This document shows, piece after piece, positions 8,999-17,678 of a DNA stretch of 64,000 nt; the first letter of the stretch is position 1, and each line of letters starts with the position of its first letter. Where the stretch lies: contig NZ_FMZX01000016.1 in the NCBI RefSeq assembly GCF_900101615.1, positions 46,488 to 110,487 of the forward strand, written 5' to 3'. The position numbers were made by a program, and so were the translations under genes. The notes under the pieces were generated by a model that saw only the letters and a list, made by a program, of their open reading frames with translations, was not told the DNA's origin and searched no databases. The DNA comes from Belnapia rosea. Its GTDB lineage: Bacteria; Pseudomonadota; Alphaproteobacteria; Acetobacterales; Acetobacteraceae.

Positions 8999-10915
8999 GT
9001 GGCTGAGCCCCGCATCGGCCTTCCAGCCGCACCGAGGGAGATGCGCACCCTCATCCAGGCGCGGGACTGGTCGGCAACGCCGCTCGGCCCCGCCGAAGCC
9101 TGGCCGCAATCCCTTCGGACGACGGTGGAGATCCTGCTCGCGCACAGCATCCCCATGGTCGCGCTCTGGGGCGAGGATCTGGTCCAGATCTACAACGACG
9201 GCTACCGCGTCCTGATGGGCGACAAGCACCCGGCCGGCCTCGGCCAGCCCAACCGCGACTGCTGGCCCGAGATCTGGCACATCAACGAGCCGATCTTCCG
9301 TCGGGTGCGGCACGGCGAGACCCTGACCTTCGAGGACAGGCTCGACCCGATCGCGCGCCATGGGTCCTCCGGGGAGGCCTGGTTCCGCCCCATCTACAGC
9401 CCGCTCCGCGACGAGGCGGGCGCCATCGCCGGCGTGCTCGTCACGATCGTCGAGACGACGGCCCGGATGAAGGCCAGGGCGGCACGGGAGGAGAGCGAGC
9501 GGCGCCTGGGCGGGATGGTCGCCGCCAGCGGCCTGTCCTCGGATTTCCGCGCCCTGTTCGAGGCCGCGCCGGCGCCCTTCCTGGTCGTCGCCCCGCCCGA
9601 CCTGCAGATCGTGGCCGCGAACGACGCCTATCTCCGCGCCACCATGACCGACCGGGCGACGCTGCTGGGCCGGATGGTCTTCGACGCCTTTCCGGACGAT
9701 CCAGTCGATCCCGACCGGAGCGGCGTCGCCAATCTCCGCGCCTCCTTCGAGCGGGTGATCGCCACGCGCGGCACCGATGTGATGCCGGTCCAGCGCTACC
9801 CGATCCGTCGGCCGGCCGAGCTGGGCGGCGGCTTCGAGGAACGCTGGTGGGCTCCTGTCAATTCCCCGGTCCTGGGCCACGACGGCGAGATCGTCTTCAT
9901 CATCCACCGGGTCGAGGACGTCACCGCGCAGATCCGGGCCAAGGCGGCGCAGCGCCGGAGCGAGGAGCGGTTCCGCCTGATCGTCGAGAACACGCATGAC
10001 TACGCCATCTTCACCACCGATGCCGAGGACCGGATCGATGCCTGGTTCCCCGGCGCGGCCCGCGTCTTCGGCTGGAGCGCGGAGGAGGCGATCGGACAAC
10101 CGAGCGCCATCCTCTTCACCCCCGAAGACCGGGAGCAGGGCGTGCCCGAGACGGAGGCCGAGGTCGCCCGGCGGGACGGCGTGACGCCCAATGCGCGCTG
10201 GTACATGCGCAAGGACGGCGCCCGCATCGTCATCGAGGGAAGCACGCGGGCGTTGCGCGGGCCGGATGGAGCCCTGCAGGGCTTCATCAAGATCGGCCAG
10301 GACGTGACCGAGCGGCGGGCCTCCGAGGAGCGTCAGCGGCTGCTGATGCGCGAGGTGGACCACCGGGCGAAGAACGCGCTCGCGGTGGTGCAGACCGTGC
10401 TGCGGCTGACGCGGGCCGACGACATGCCGTCCCTCGTGAGGGCCATCGAGGGCCGCGTGGCCGCATTGGCGCGCGCCCAGACCCTGCTGGCCGACCAGCG
10501 CTGGCACGGCGCCGATCTGCGCATCGTCCTCCTCGGGGAGCTGGCGCCATTCCTCGTCGGCCAGCGGGCGGATCTCAGCGGGCCGGAGGTGTTCCTGCCG
10601 GCCGCCATGGCGCAACCGATGGCCATGGCGGTGCATGAGCTGGCGACCAACGCGCTGAAGCACGGTGCCCTCTCGGTGCCGGAGGGGCGGATCGCCGTCG
10701 CCTGGTCGCTGACCGGGATCAGCCCCGGCGTGCTGCGGCTGCGCTGGTCGGAGGCGGGCGGGCCACCCGTCATCGGGACGCCCAGGAGGCGCGGCTTCGG
10801 CTCCCGCGTGCTCGAAGGCACTGTCCGCAACCAGCTCGGCGGCGGCGTGACGCTGCACTGGGAGAGGAGCGGCCTGATCTGCGAGGTCGAGGTGCCTCTC
10901 CGCCGCGGCGGTTGA
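8999..10915 (+). CDS. PAS-domain HWE-family sensor histidine kinase
   Basis: The protein is 638 residues with no membrane segment and three PAS-like domains (about residues 15-155, 180-310 and 320-440). A HWE/HisKA_2 kinase module follows. The phospho-acceptor is H455 in REVDHRAKNAL, the N-box is HELATNALKHG, and a W-x-E motif (LRWSEAGGP) marks the HWE family. Such kinases sense light, redox state or small ligands and often feed the general stress response in alphaproteobacteria; the signal here is unknown. The start is GTG at 8999 with CAGGA upstream; ATG at 9041 is an alternative. No receiver gene is adjacent. Confidence 0.87.
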   Translation: MAEPRIGLPAAPREMRTLIQARDWSATPLGPAEAWPQSLRTTVEILLAHSIPMVALWGEDLVQIYNDGYRVLMGDKHPAGLGQPNRDCWPEIWHINEPIFRRVRHGETLTFEDRLDPIARHGSSGEAWFRPIYSPLRDEAGAIAGVLVTIVETTARMKARAAREESERRLGGMVAASGLSSDFRALFEAAPAPFLVVAPPDLQIVAANDAYLRATMTDRATLLGRMVFDAFPDDPVDPDRSGVANLRASFERVIATRGTDVMPVQRYPIRRPAELGGGFEERWWAPVNSPVLGHDGEIVFIIHRVEDVTAQIRAKAAQRRSEERFRLIVENTHDYAIFTTDAEDRIDAWFPGAARVFGWSAEEAIGQPSAILFTPEDREQGVPETEAEVARRDGVTPNARWYMRKDGARIVIEGSTRALRGPDGALQGFIKIGQDVTERRASEERQRLLMREVDHRAKNALAVVQTVLRLTRADDMPSLVRAIEGRVAALARAQTLLADQRWHGADLRIVLLGELAPFLVGQRADLSGPEVFLPAAMAQPMAMAVHELATNALKHGALSVPEGRIAVAWSLTGISPGVLRLRWSEAGGPPVIGTPRRRGFGSRVLEGTVRNQLGGGVTLHWERSGLICEVEVPLRRGG

Positions 10916-10924
10916 GGCGCGATC

Positions 10925-10948
10925 GCCGGGGGCCGTCCGGCCCCCGGC
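10925..10948. terminator. GC-rich hairpin between convergent genes
   Basis: A perfect 10-bp stem (GCCGGGGGCC paired with GGCCCCCGGC) with a GTCC loop lies between the kinase stop and the convergent lactate permease stop. There is no U-tract, so it would be a bidirectional, non-canonical terminator of the sort common in GC-rich genomes. Confidence 0.6.
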
Positions 10949-10956
10949 GCCCCGCC

Positions 10957-12624
10957 CTACCCCACCACCATCGCGGTGAAGGGCCAGACATAGGCCTGCA
11001 GCATCACCAGCAGGCCGACCAGCACCGCCAGGACGATGGAGTGGAAGAAGACGAAGCGCAGGATCGTCCCCTCCTGCCCGAACCAGTTGGTCGCGGTGGA
11101 GGCGACGACGATGCTCTGTGCATCGATCATCTTGCCCATCACGCCGCCCGATGAATTGGCCGCCGCCATCAGCACCGGCGAGAGGCCGAGCTGCTGCGCG
11201 GTGATCTTCTGCAGCCCGCCGAACAGCACGTTGGAGGCGGTGTCCGAACCGGTCAGCGCCACCCCGAGCCAGCCCAGCAGCGTCCCGAAGAGCGGGAAGA
11301 GGAAACCGGTCGAGGCGAAGGCGAGGCCCATCGTCGCATCCAGTCCCGAATAGCGTGTCAGCGTCCCGAGGCCGAGCATGGCGCCGATGGTGACAAGGCT
11401 GAGCCGCACCTTCCAGATCGTCCGCCCATACTCGGCGATCAGGGCGAAGGGCGAGAAGCGCATCAGCAGCCCGGCGACGATGGCCGAGAGCAGGATGCCC
11501 GTGCCCGTCATCGACAGGATGTTGAAGGCCCAGACCGCCGCCTCGGGCGTCGCCCGCTCCACCACCGGCGGCGCCTTCACCACCGCATTGTGCAGCCCCT
11601 CGATCGGGAAGCTGGTGGTGAAGATGCCGTTCAGCGTCGCGCGCACGCCGGGCAGGCCCCAGGCGAAGACGAAGACGGTGAGGATCAGCCAGGGCATCCA
11701 GGCCCGCACCAGCGCGGCGCGGTCGAGCACGCCCACCGCCATCGGCGGCACGGCCGGCGCCGTCCCCGCGCTCGGGTCCCGGCCGCGCAGGCCGGGGCTG
11801 GTCCAGATCTCGCGCGGCTGCCAGACGCGCAGGAAGCCGACGAGGCAGCCCATGCAGACCAGCGCCGAGATCACGTCCACCAGCATCGGGCCGACATAAT
11901 TGCTGACCAGGAATTGCGGGATGGCGAAGCTGACGCCGGTGACGAGGATGGCGGGCCACACGTCCCGCATCGCCCGGAAACCGGCGAAGGCCCAGATCAG
12001 CCAGAAGGGCACGATCAGGCTGAAGAAGGGCAGCTGCCGCCCGATCATCGCCGAGAGGTCATAGAGGTCGAGCCCGGTGACGGCCGAAAGCGCGATGATC
12101 GGCGAGCCGAGCGCGCCGAAGGCGACCGGCGCCGTATTGGCGATGAGCGACAGGCCCGAGGCTGCCAGCGGCGAGAAGCCGAGGCCGATCAGGATCGCCG
12201 CCGTCACCGCGACCGGTGTGCCGAAGCCCGCCGCGCCCTCGAAGAAGGCGCCGAAGGCGAAGGCGATCAGCAGCAATTGCAGCCGCCGGTCCGGCGTCAC
12301 TCCCGCAATGGCTTTCTGCAGGATGGCGAAGCTGCCATTCGCCACGGTCAGTCGATAGAGGAAGATGATGTTCAGCACGATCCAGCCGATGGGGAACAGG
12401 CCGGAGAGGATGCCAAGGCCCGCGGCACGCAGCGCCATCCCGCCCGGCATGCCGAAGACGAGGCTGGCGCAGAGCACGGCGACGACGAGGGCGATGATCG
12501 CCGCCCAATGCGCCGCGATGCGCAGGAAGGCGAGCGCCACCAGCATGACGACGACGGGCAGTGCGGCAACGACAGTAGACAGGGCGATGCTGCCCAAGGG
12601 ATCGTAAACCTGGGTCCAGGTCAT
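10957..12624 (-). CDS. lctP: L-lactate permease (LctP/LldP family)
   Basis: This roughly 555-residue inner-membrane protein has a dozen or more hydrophobic segments. Family signatures include the N-terminal MTWTQVYDPLG, the FGAFFEGAAGFGTPVAV motif around residues 125-145 and the C-terminal NSSGGVMGKMIDAQSI motif. It imports L-lactate (often D-lactate or glycolate as well) with protons. No lactate dehydrogenase gene is beside it, so it stands as a single transcription unit between a terminator hairpin and the divergent solute-binding protein gene (191 bases away). The start at 12624 is the only one preserving the conserved N-terminus. Confidence 0.92.
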   Translation of the reverse strand: MTWTQVYDPLGSIALSTVVAALPVVVMLVALAFLRIAAHWAAIIALVVAVLCASLVFGMPGGMALRAAGLGILSGLFPIGWIVLNIIFLYRLTVANGSFAILQKAIAGVTPDRRLQLLLIAFAFGAFFEGAAGFGTPVAVTAAILIGLGFSPLAASGLSLIANTAPVAFGALGSPIIALSAVTGLDLYDLSAMIGRQLPFFSLIVPFWLIWAFAGFRAMRDVWPAILVTGVSFAIPQFLVSNYVGPMLVDVISALVCMGCLVGFLRVWQPREIWTSPGLRGRDPSAGTAPAVPPMAVGVLDRAALVRAWMPWLILTVFVFAWGLPGVRATLNGIFTTSFPIEGLHNAVVKAPPVVERATPEAAVWAFNILSMTGTGILLSAIVAGLLMRFSPFALIAEYGRTIWKVRLSLVTIGAMLGLGTLTRYSGLDATMGLAFASTGFLFPLFGTLLGWLGVALTGSDTASNVLFGGLQKITAQQLGLSPVLMAAANSSGGVMGKMIDAQSIVVASTATNWFGQEGTILRFVFFHSIVLAVLVGLLVMLQAYVWPFTAMVVG

Positions 12625-12815
12625 TCGGAAACTTTCCGTATTGGTCTCGGTTCGTGACGAGGTGCGGCGAGGGACAGCCACCGCCGGCATGAATGGACCA
12701 GCCCTTTCCCACCTGCAACAGCACCTCCCCATGGGTTGACGCGCCCGCGCACCGGCTGCCACGATCCATCCCACTCGGGAGAGAAGACGCCGCACGGCCC
12801 ATCGGAGGCCTCGGC

Positions 12816-14435
12816 ATGCGCACCACCACCATTACCCGTCGGTCCCTGCTCGGCGCCGCCGCCGCGTTGCCCCTCTGGGATCCCGCGCGCGCGCAGGCTC
12901 CCGCCCAGGGCGGCACGCTGCGCGTCGGCATGACGCTCGCCGCCATCCCGCTCTCGAACGGGTGCCCGGACCAGGGCGGCGAAGGCCAGCGCTTCATGGG
13001 CATCACGCTCTACAACTTCCTCGTCGAATGGGACCTGACCCAGGCCGACCGGCCGAGCGGCCTCAAGCCCGGCCTTGCCACGGCCTGGCAGGTCGATCCG
13101 GCGAACCCGAAGCGCTGGTGGTTCGAGATCCGCCAGGGCGTGCGCTTCCATGACGGCAAGACCCTCACCGCCGAGGACGTGGCCTTCAGCTTCGACCGCG
13201 CCTTCCGCCGCGACGCGCCCTGGTTCGACAGCCGCGCCAATGCGCAGGTGCAGCTCCGCATGCCGACACTGGCGGATTGGGGCGCCGAGGGGCCGGACCG
13301 CTTCTGGCTGGAAACCATCTACCCCGACAGCACCGTGCCCTATGGCACCGTCTATATCGGCATCACCCACAAGGGCGCCTGGGAAGCGGCGGGCAGGTCC
13401 TGGGATGCCTATCTCAACCGCCCCGTCGGCACCGGTCCCTGGAAGCTCGAGAGCTTCGCCATCCGCGAGCGCGCCGTGCTTGTCCGCAACGCCGACCATT
13501 GGGAGGCGGCGCGCATCCCGCGCTGCGAGCGCCTGGTGCTGCTGCCGCTGCCGGATGCGAATACCCGCGTCGCCGCGCTGCGCAGCGGCCAGGTCGATTT
13601 CATCGAGGCGCCGCCGCCCGATGCCCTCGCCTCGCTGCGCGCCGCCGGCTTCCAGACGGTGGTGAACGAGTATCCCCACAATTGGACCTGGCACTTCTCC
13701 ATGCTGGAGGGCTCGCCCTGGCGCGATGTCCGGGTGCGGAAGGCGGCCAACCTCGCCATCGACCGCGCGGGCATGAAGGCGATGCTCGGCGGCACCATGC
13801 TGGAGGGCGCGGGCATCGTCACGCCGGACAGCCCCTGGTACGGCACACCCTCCTTCAAGCTCGACTACGCGCCCGACAAGGCCCGCGCCCTGCTCGCCGA
13901 GGCCGGCTTCGGCCCGCGCAACCCGCTGCGGACGAAGGTCGCCATCTCCGCCGGCGGCTCCGGCCAGATGCAGCCGCTGGCGATGAACGAGGTGGTGCAG
14001 CAGAACCTCAAGGATGTCGGCATCGAGGTCGATTTCGAGGTGGTGGAGTGGAATTCGCTGCTCGTCACCCGGCGGGAGGGCGCGGCCAAGTCGGCCCAGC
14101 GCGGCGTCGCCGCCATCAACGTCTCCTATGGCGCGGGCGACCCGTTCAGCGGCTTCATGCGGATCATGAAGGCCGACATGGCCGCGCCCGTCGGCGGCAA
14201 CTGGGGCAACCTCAACGACCCGGTGCTGGAGCCGATGTTCAAGGCCGCCTACGAGGCGATGGACCCGGCCGAGCAGGACCGCATCCTCGCCCGCATCCAT
14301 ACGCGGGTGGTGGACGAGGCGCTGTTCCTCTTCGTCGCCCATGACCTCAACCCGCGCGCCATGAGCCGTCGCGTAAGGGGCTTCGTCCAGGCCCGCAACT
14401 GGTCGCAGGACCTGACGCCGATCAGCCTGTCCTGA
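12816..14435 (+). CDS. ABC transporter substrate-binding protein, family 5
   Basis: The 539-residue periplasmic protein has an N-terminal twin-arginine-like signal (TRRSLLGAAAALPL, cleavage probably after ARAQA). The mature SBP_bac_5 fold follows, with the typical blocks RQGVRFHDGKTLTAEDV near residue 105 and the VGTGPWKLESF motif near 200. Family members bind peptides, opines or other small organic solutes. No permease or ATPase gene is adjacent, so it must borrow a transporter encoded elsewhere. It opens the co-directional cluster of amidases and is likely the capture protein for their substrate; the next gene starts 9 bases after its stop. Confidence 0.87.
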   Translation: MRTTTITRRSLLGAAAALPLWDPARAQAPAQGGTLRVGMTLAAIPLSNGCPDQGGEGQRFMGITLYNFLVEWDLTQADRPSGLKPGLATAWQVDPANPKRWWFEIRQGVRFHDGKTLTAEDVAFSFDRAFRRDAPWFDSRANAQVQLRMPTLADWGAEGPDRFWLETIYPDSTVPYGTVYIGITHKGAWEAAGRSWDAYLNRPVGTGPWKLESFAIRERAVLVRNADHWEAARIPRCERLVLLPLPDANTRVAALRSGQVDFIEAPPPDALASLRAAGFQTVVNEYPHNWTWHFSMLEGSPWRDVRVRKAANLAIDRAGMKAMLGGTMLEGAGIVTPDSPWYGTPSFKLDYAPDKARALLAEAGFGPRNPLRTKVAISAGGSGQMQPLAMNEVVQQNLKDVGIEVDFEVVEWNSLLVTRREGAAKSAQRGVAAINVSYGAGDPFSGFMRIMKADMAAPVGGNWGNLNDPVLEPMFKAAYEAMDPAEQDRILARIHTRVVDEALFLFVAHDLNPRAMSRRVRGFVQARNWSQDLTPISLS

Positions 14436-14444
14436 ACAAGGAGA

Positions 14445-14645
14445 ATGCCCTTGCCCGAAGAGATGGAGCTCGACTTCCAGTCGGCCCTGCGCGTCGCCGG
14501 CATCACCCTGCCGGAGGACCGCTACCCCGTCATGCTCGACGCCTACCGCTCCTACCGCGCCCTCGTCGAGATCCTCGACGAGCCGATGCCCTATGCGGAG
14601 GAACCGGCGGCCGCGCCGCGCCTCGCCCCGAGCCCGCGCCGATGA
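14445..14645 (+). CDS. Small AtzG/GatC-like amidase partner protein
   Basis: This 66-residue protein has helical segments around residues 8-45 and a C-terminal MPYAEEPAAAP tail. It overlaps the first amidase by 4 bases (ATGA). Size, position and the EEPA-type tail resemble AtzG/DUF4089 and GatC, small subunits that wrap around amidase-signature enzymes. The same kind of tail occurs fused to the next two amidases (EPANSTF, EPASIFRF). The ATG at 14445 is only about one base from the AAGGAG Shine-Dalgarno sequence (14438-14443); a TTG at 14451 has ideal spacing of 7 and may be the true start. The function is inferred from context. Confidence 0.65.
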   Translation: MPLPEEMELDFQSALRVAGITLPEDRYPVMLDAYRSYRALVEILDEPMPYAEEPAAAPRLAPSPRR

Positions 14646-16057
14646 CCGCGCCCGTGGCTCCTCCCCCGGTCCCGGGCCTCGCCGAGGCCTCGGCCGGCAT
14701 CGCCGCCGGCACCCTCTCGCCCATTGCCCTGTGCGAGCAGGCGCTGGCCCGCATCGCCGCGCTCGACCCGGCGCTCGACGTCTTCATCACCCTGACCGCG
14801 GAGCGCGCCCGCGCCGCGGCGGCCACGGCGGAGGCGGAGATCAAGGCCGGCCGCCGGCGCGGCCCGCTGCACGGCATCCCCTATGCGCTGAAGGACATCT
14901 ACGACGTCGCCGGCCTGCCGACGACGGCGCATTCCCGCGTGCTGATCGGCCGCAACGCCCCGGTCGAGGACAGCGACGCCGCCGCCAGGCTGGAAGCCGC
15001 CGGCATGGTGCTGCTCGGCAAGCTGGCGACGCATGAATTCGCCCGCGGCGGCGTCCGCGACGAGGACCTGCCCTTCCCGCGCGCCAAGAACCCGTGGAAC
15101 CCGGCGCATTTCGCCGGCGGCTCCTCCTCCGGCTCCGGTGCCGGCGTCTCGGCGGGCATGATGGCGCTGGCCATGGGGTCCGATACCGGCGGCTCCATTC
15201 GCCTGCCCGCCGCCTTCTCCGGCTGCGTCGGGCTGAAGCCGACCTATGGCCGCCTCAGCCGTCGTGGCGTGGTGCCACTCTCCTTCGGCATGGACCATAC
15301 CGGCCCGCTGACCCGCAGCGTCGAGGATTGCGCCCTGGCGATGGGGGTGCTCGCCGGCCACGACCCGGCCGACCCTGGCTCCGCCGATGTCCCGGTCGAT
15401 GACTACCTCGGCCATCTCCGCGACGGCGTCCGCGGCCTTCGCCTCGGCTATGCCCGCGCCTATGGCATCGAGGGCGGCATCGATGCCGGGATGCAGGCGG
15501 CGACGGATGCGGCGGTCGAGGTGCTGCGCGGCCTCGGCGCCGAGGTGGTCGAGGTCACGCTGCCGCCGATCCGCCGCTTCGAGGCCGCGGCCTGGACCAT
15601 CATCCATGCCGAGAGCTTCGCCATCCACCAGCAGGATCTCCGCACCCGTCCCGAGGCCTATGGCCGCACGACGCGGGAGCGCATCATGCTCGGCGCCTTC
15701 GTCACCGGGCCGCACTACGTCCAGGCCCAGCGCCTCCGCCACGCCCTGACGCGGGAGGTGGATGCGCTCTTCGGCGAGGTGGATGCCATCCTCTCCGCCC
15801 CTGCCCATGGCGCCGCGCCCCTCGCGGCCGAGTCCGATGACGGCCCCTGGCGCCGCGCCCAGCCCATCACCGCCGCCTTCAACGTCACCGGCCACCCGGC
15901 GCTCTGCCTGCCCGCCGGCTTCGCCGCCAACGGCCTGCCGCTCTCGCTGCAGATCACCGGCCGCGCCTTCGCCGAGGCCGAGGTGCTGCGCATCGGCCAT
16001 GCCTTCGAGCAGGCGACGGAATGGCACATGCGCCGGCCGCCGGAGGCCTACGCATGA
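14642..16057 (+). CDS. Amidase (amidase-signature family), copy 1
   Basis: The 471-residue enzyme carries the full Ser-cisSer-Lys triad: K84 in GIPYALKDI, S161 in GGSSSGSG and nucleophile S185 in GSDTGGSIRLP. Spacings match family members (24 residues between the serines). It hydrolyses an unknown amide. Unlike the next two copies it has no C-terminal extension and instead has a separate small partner gene just upstream, as in the AtzE-AtzG pair. It is closely related to the two following genes, with runs of identical DNA around the active site, and is translationally coupled to both neighbours (ATGA at 14642 and at 16054). Confidence 0.9.
   Translation: MTAPVAPPPVPGLAEASAGIAAGTLSPIALCEQALARIAALDPALDVFITLTAERARAAAATAEAEIKAGRRRGPLHGIPYALKDIYDVAGLPTTAHSRVLIGRNAPVEDSDAAARLEAAGMVLLGKLATHEFARGGVRDEDLPFPRAKNPWNPAHFAGGSSSGSGAGVSAGMMALAMGSDTGGSIRLPAAFSGCVGLKPTYGRLSRRGVVPLSFGMDHTGPLTRSVEDCALAMGVLAGHDPADPGSADVPVDDYLGHLRDGVRGLRLGYARAYGIEGGIDAGMQAATDAAVEVLRGLGAEVVEVTLPPIRRFEAAAWTIIHAESFAIHQQDLRTRPEAYGRTTRERIMLGAFVTGPHYVQAQRLRHALTREVDALFGEVDAILSAPAHGAAPLAAESDDGPWRRAQPITAAFNVTGHPALCLPAGFAANGLPLSLQITGRAFAEAEVLRIGHAFEQATEWHMRRPPEAYA
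15014..15043 (+). repeat. 30-bp identical repeat, amidase copy 1
   Basis: These 30 bases encode the LGKLATHEFA region. They are identical to 16414-16443 and 18027-18056 in the two neighbouring amidase genes and are a likely seed for recombination between copies. Confidence 0.85.
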
Positions 16058-17673
16058 CGGACGAGCCCTGCTTCCTGACGATCGCCGAGGCCGCCCGCCG
16101 CATCGCCAGGCGCGCCCTCTCGCCCGTGGAGCTCACCGAGGCCTATCTCGCCCGCATCGCCGCGCATGACGGGGTACTCCGCAGCTACATCCGCGCGACA
16201 CCCGAGGCCGCGCTCGCCGCCGCCCGCCAGGCCGAGGCCGAGATCATGCAGGGTGGCCCACGCGGCCCGCTGCACGGCATCCCCTTCGCGCTGAAGGACA
16301 TCTTCGACAGCGCGGGCCTGCCGACCACCGGCCATTCCGCCCGCTGCGTCGGCAACATCGCCGCCGAGGATGCCGAGGCGACCGCGCGCCTGAAGGCCGC
16401 CGGCGCCGTCCCCCTCGGCAAGCTGGCGACGCATGAATTCGCCACCGGCGGCCCCTCCTGGGACCTGCCCTTCCCGCCCGCCCGCAACCCCTGGGACCTG
16501 ACGCGCTTCCCCGGCGGCTCCTCCTCCGGCTCCGGCGTGGCCGTGGCGGCGGGCCTCGCGCCGGGGGCCATGGGGTCGGATACCGGCGGCTCCATCCGCC
16601 TGCCCGCCGCCTTCTGCGGCACGGCCGGGCTCAAGCCCAGCTATGGCCGCGTCAGCAAGCGCGGCGTGCTGCCGCTCTCCTATACCCTCGACAATGCCGG
16701 CCCGCTGGCCTGGACGGTCGAGGATTGCGCCATCCTGCTCCAGGCCATCGCCGGGCATGACCCGCGCGACCCGGCCAGCGCCGATCTCCCGGTGCCGGAC
16801 TACCGTGCCGATCTGCATGCCGGCATCAAGGGGATGAGGATCGGCCTCGTCCGCCACTGGTACGAGGCGGACCGCCGCGCCAGCGACCCCACTATCACCG
16901 CCATGGACGCCGCCGTGGAGGTCCTGCGCAGCCTCGGCGCCGAGGTGCGGGAGGTGACGCTCCACCCCCTCGCCGCCTACCAGGCCACCATGCGCGTCAC
17001 CGGCGCCGCCGAGAGCTTCGCCATCCATGCCGACTGGCTCCGCAGCCAGCCAGGGGACTATGGCGAGGTCTTCCGCTACCGCATCCTGCCCGGCGCCCTC
17101 ATCACCGGCCCCGACTACGTTCAGGCCCAGCGCTTCCAGCGCCTGCTTGCCGCGGAGATGCGGGCCGCGCTCGGCGAGGTCGATGCCCTGCTCACCGCCA
17201 CCACCTGGGGCGAGGCGCCGGTGATGACGGAGATGCGGGCGGAGGCCAATTTCGCCGCACCGCCGCTGACCAACCCGTGGAACGTCGCCCAGCTGCCCTG
17301 CCTCGCCCTCTGCTGCGGCTTCGGGCCGGGCGGGTTGCCCCTGTCCCTGCAATTCGCGACGCGCCCCTTCGCCGAGGCGCTGCTGCTCCGCATCGGCCAG
17401 GCCTATGAGGCCGCGACGCCCTGGCGCGCCCGCCGCCCCGTCATCCCCGCCGAAGCGCCGCCCGAATACCCCGTCAGCCAGGCCGCCCCGCCGCCCGAGG
17501 CGGATTGGGCCGCCACCATCGCCGCTCTGGCCGGGCATGCCGCCATCGCCCCCGACGCGGCGCAGTTCGCCCAACTCGCCGAGGCCATGCCGCATCTCGA
17601 CGCCATGATCGCCGCCCTGCCGCGCAGCCTGCCCTTCGGCGCCGAGCCGGCCAACAGCACCTTCCTGGAGTAA
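16054..17673 (+). CDS. Amidase with fused GatC/AtzG-like tail, copy 2
   Basis: The 539-residue protein has the catalytic motifs HGIPFALKDIFDSAG, PGGSSSGSGVAV and GSDTGGSIRLP. After the amidase core (ending near residue 460) comes a proline-rich linker. A helical segment of about 55 residues follows (AATIAALAGHAAI to DAMIAALPRSL) and ends EPANSTFLE. That tail resembles the stand-alone small protein at 14445, so enzyme and partner appear fused here. The start at 16054 overlaps the stop of copy 1. The substrate is unknown; the cluster context suggests sequential or parallel cleavage of amide or ureide compounds. Confidence 0.88.
   Translation: MTDEPCFLTIAEAARRIARRALSPVELTEAYLARIAAHDGVLRSYIRATPEAALAAARQAEAEIMQGGPRGPLHGIPFALKDIFDSAGLPTTGHSARCVGNIAAEDAEATARLKAAGAVPLGKLATHEFATGGPSWDLPFPPARNPWDLTRFPGGSSSGSGVAVAAGLAPGAMGSDTGGSIRLPAAFCGTAGLKPSYGRVSKRGVLPLSYTLDNAGPLAWTVEDCAILLQAIAGHDPRDPASADLPVPDYRADLHAGIKGMRIGLVRHWYEADRRASDPTITAMDAAVEVLRSLGAEVREVTLHPLAAYQATMRVTGAAESFAIHADWLRSQPGDYGEVFRYRILPGALITGPDYVQAQRFQRLLAAEMRAALGEVDALLTATTWGEAPVMTEMRAEANFAAPPLTNPWNVAQLPCLALCCGFGPGGLPLSLQFATRPFAEALLLRIGQAYEAATPWRARRPVIPAEAPPEYPVSQAAPPPEADWAATIAALAGHAAIAPDAAQFAQLAEAMPHLDAMIAALPRSLPFGAEPANSTFLE
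16414..16443 (+). repeat. 30-bp identical repeat, amidase copy 2
   Basis: This is the second copy of the 30-base identity shared by the three amidase genes, again covering the LGKLATHEFA codons. Confidence 0.85.
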
Positions 17674-17678
17674 GCGCG

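Noticed and set aside
7070..11959. Minus-strand open frame of about 1,630 codons
   Set aside because: It lies antisense to the ThDP enzyme and HWE kinase and runs into the wrong frame of lctP; no recognisable domain.
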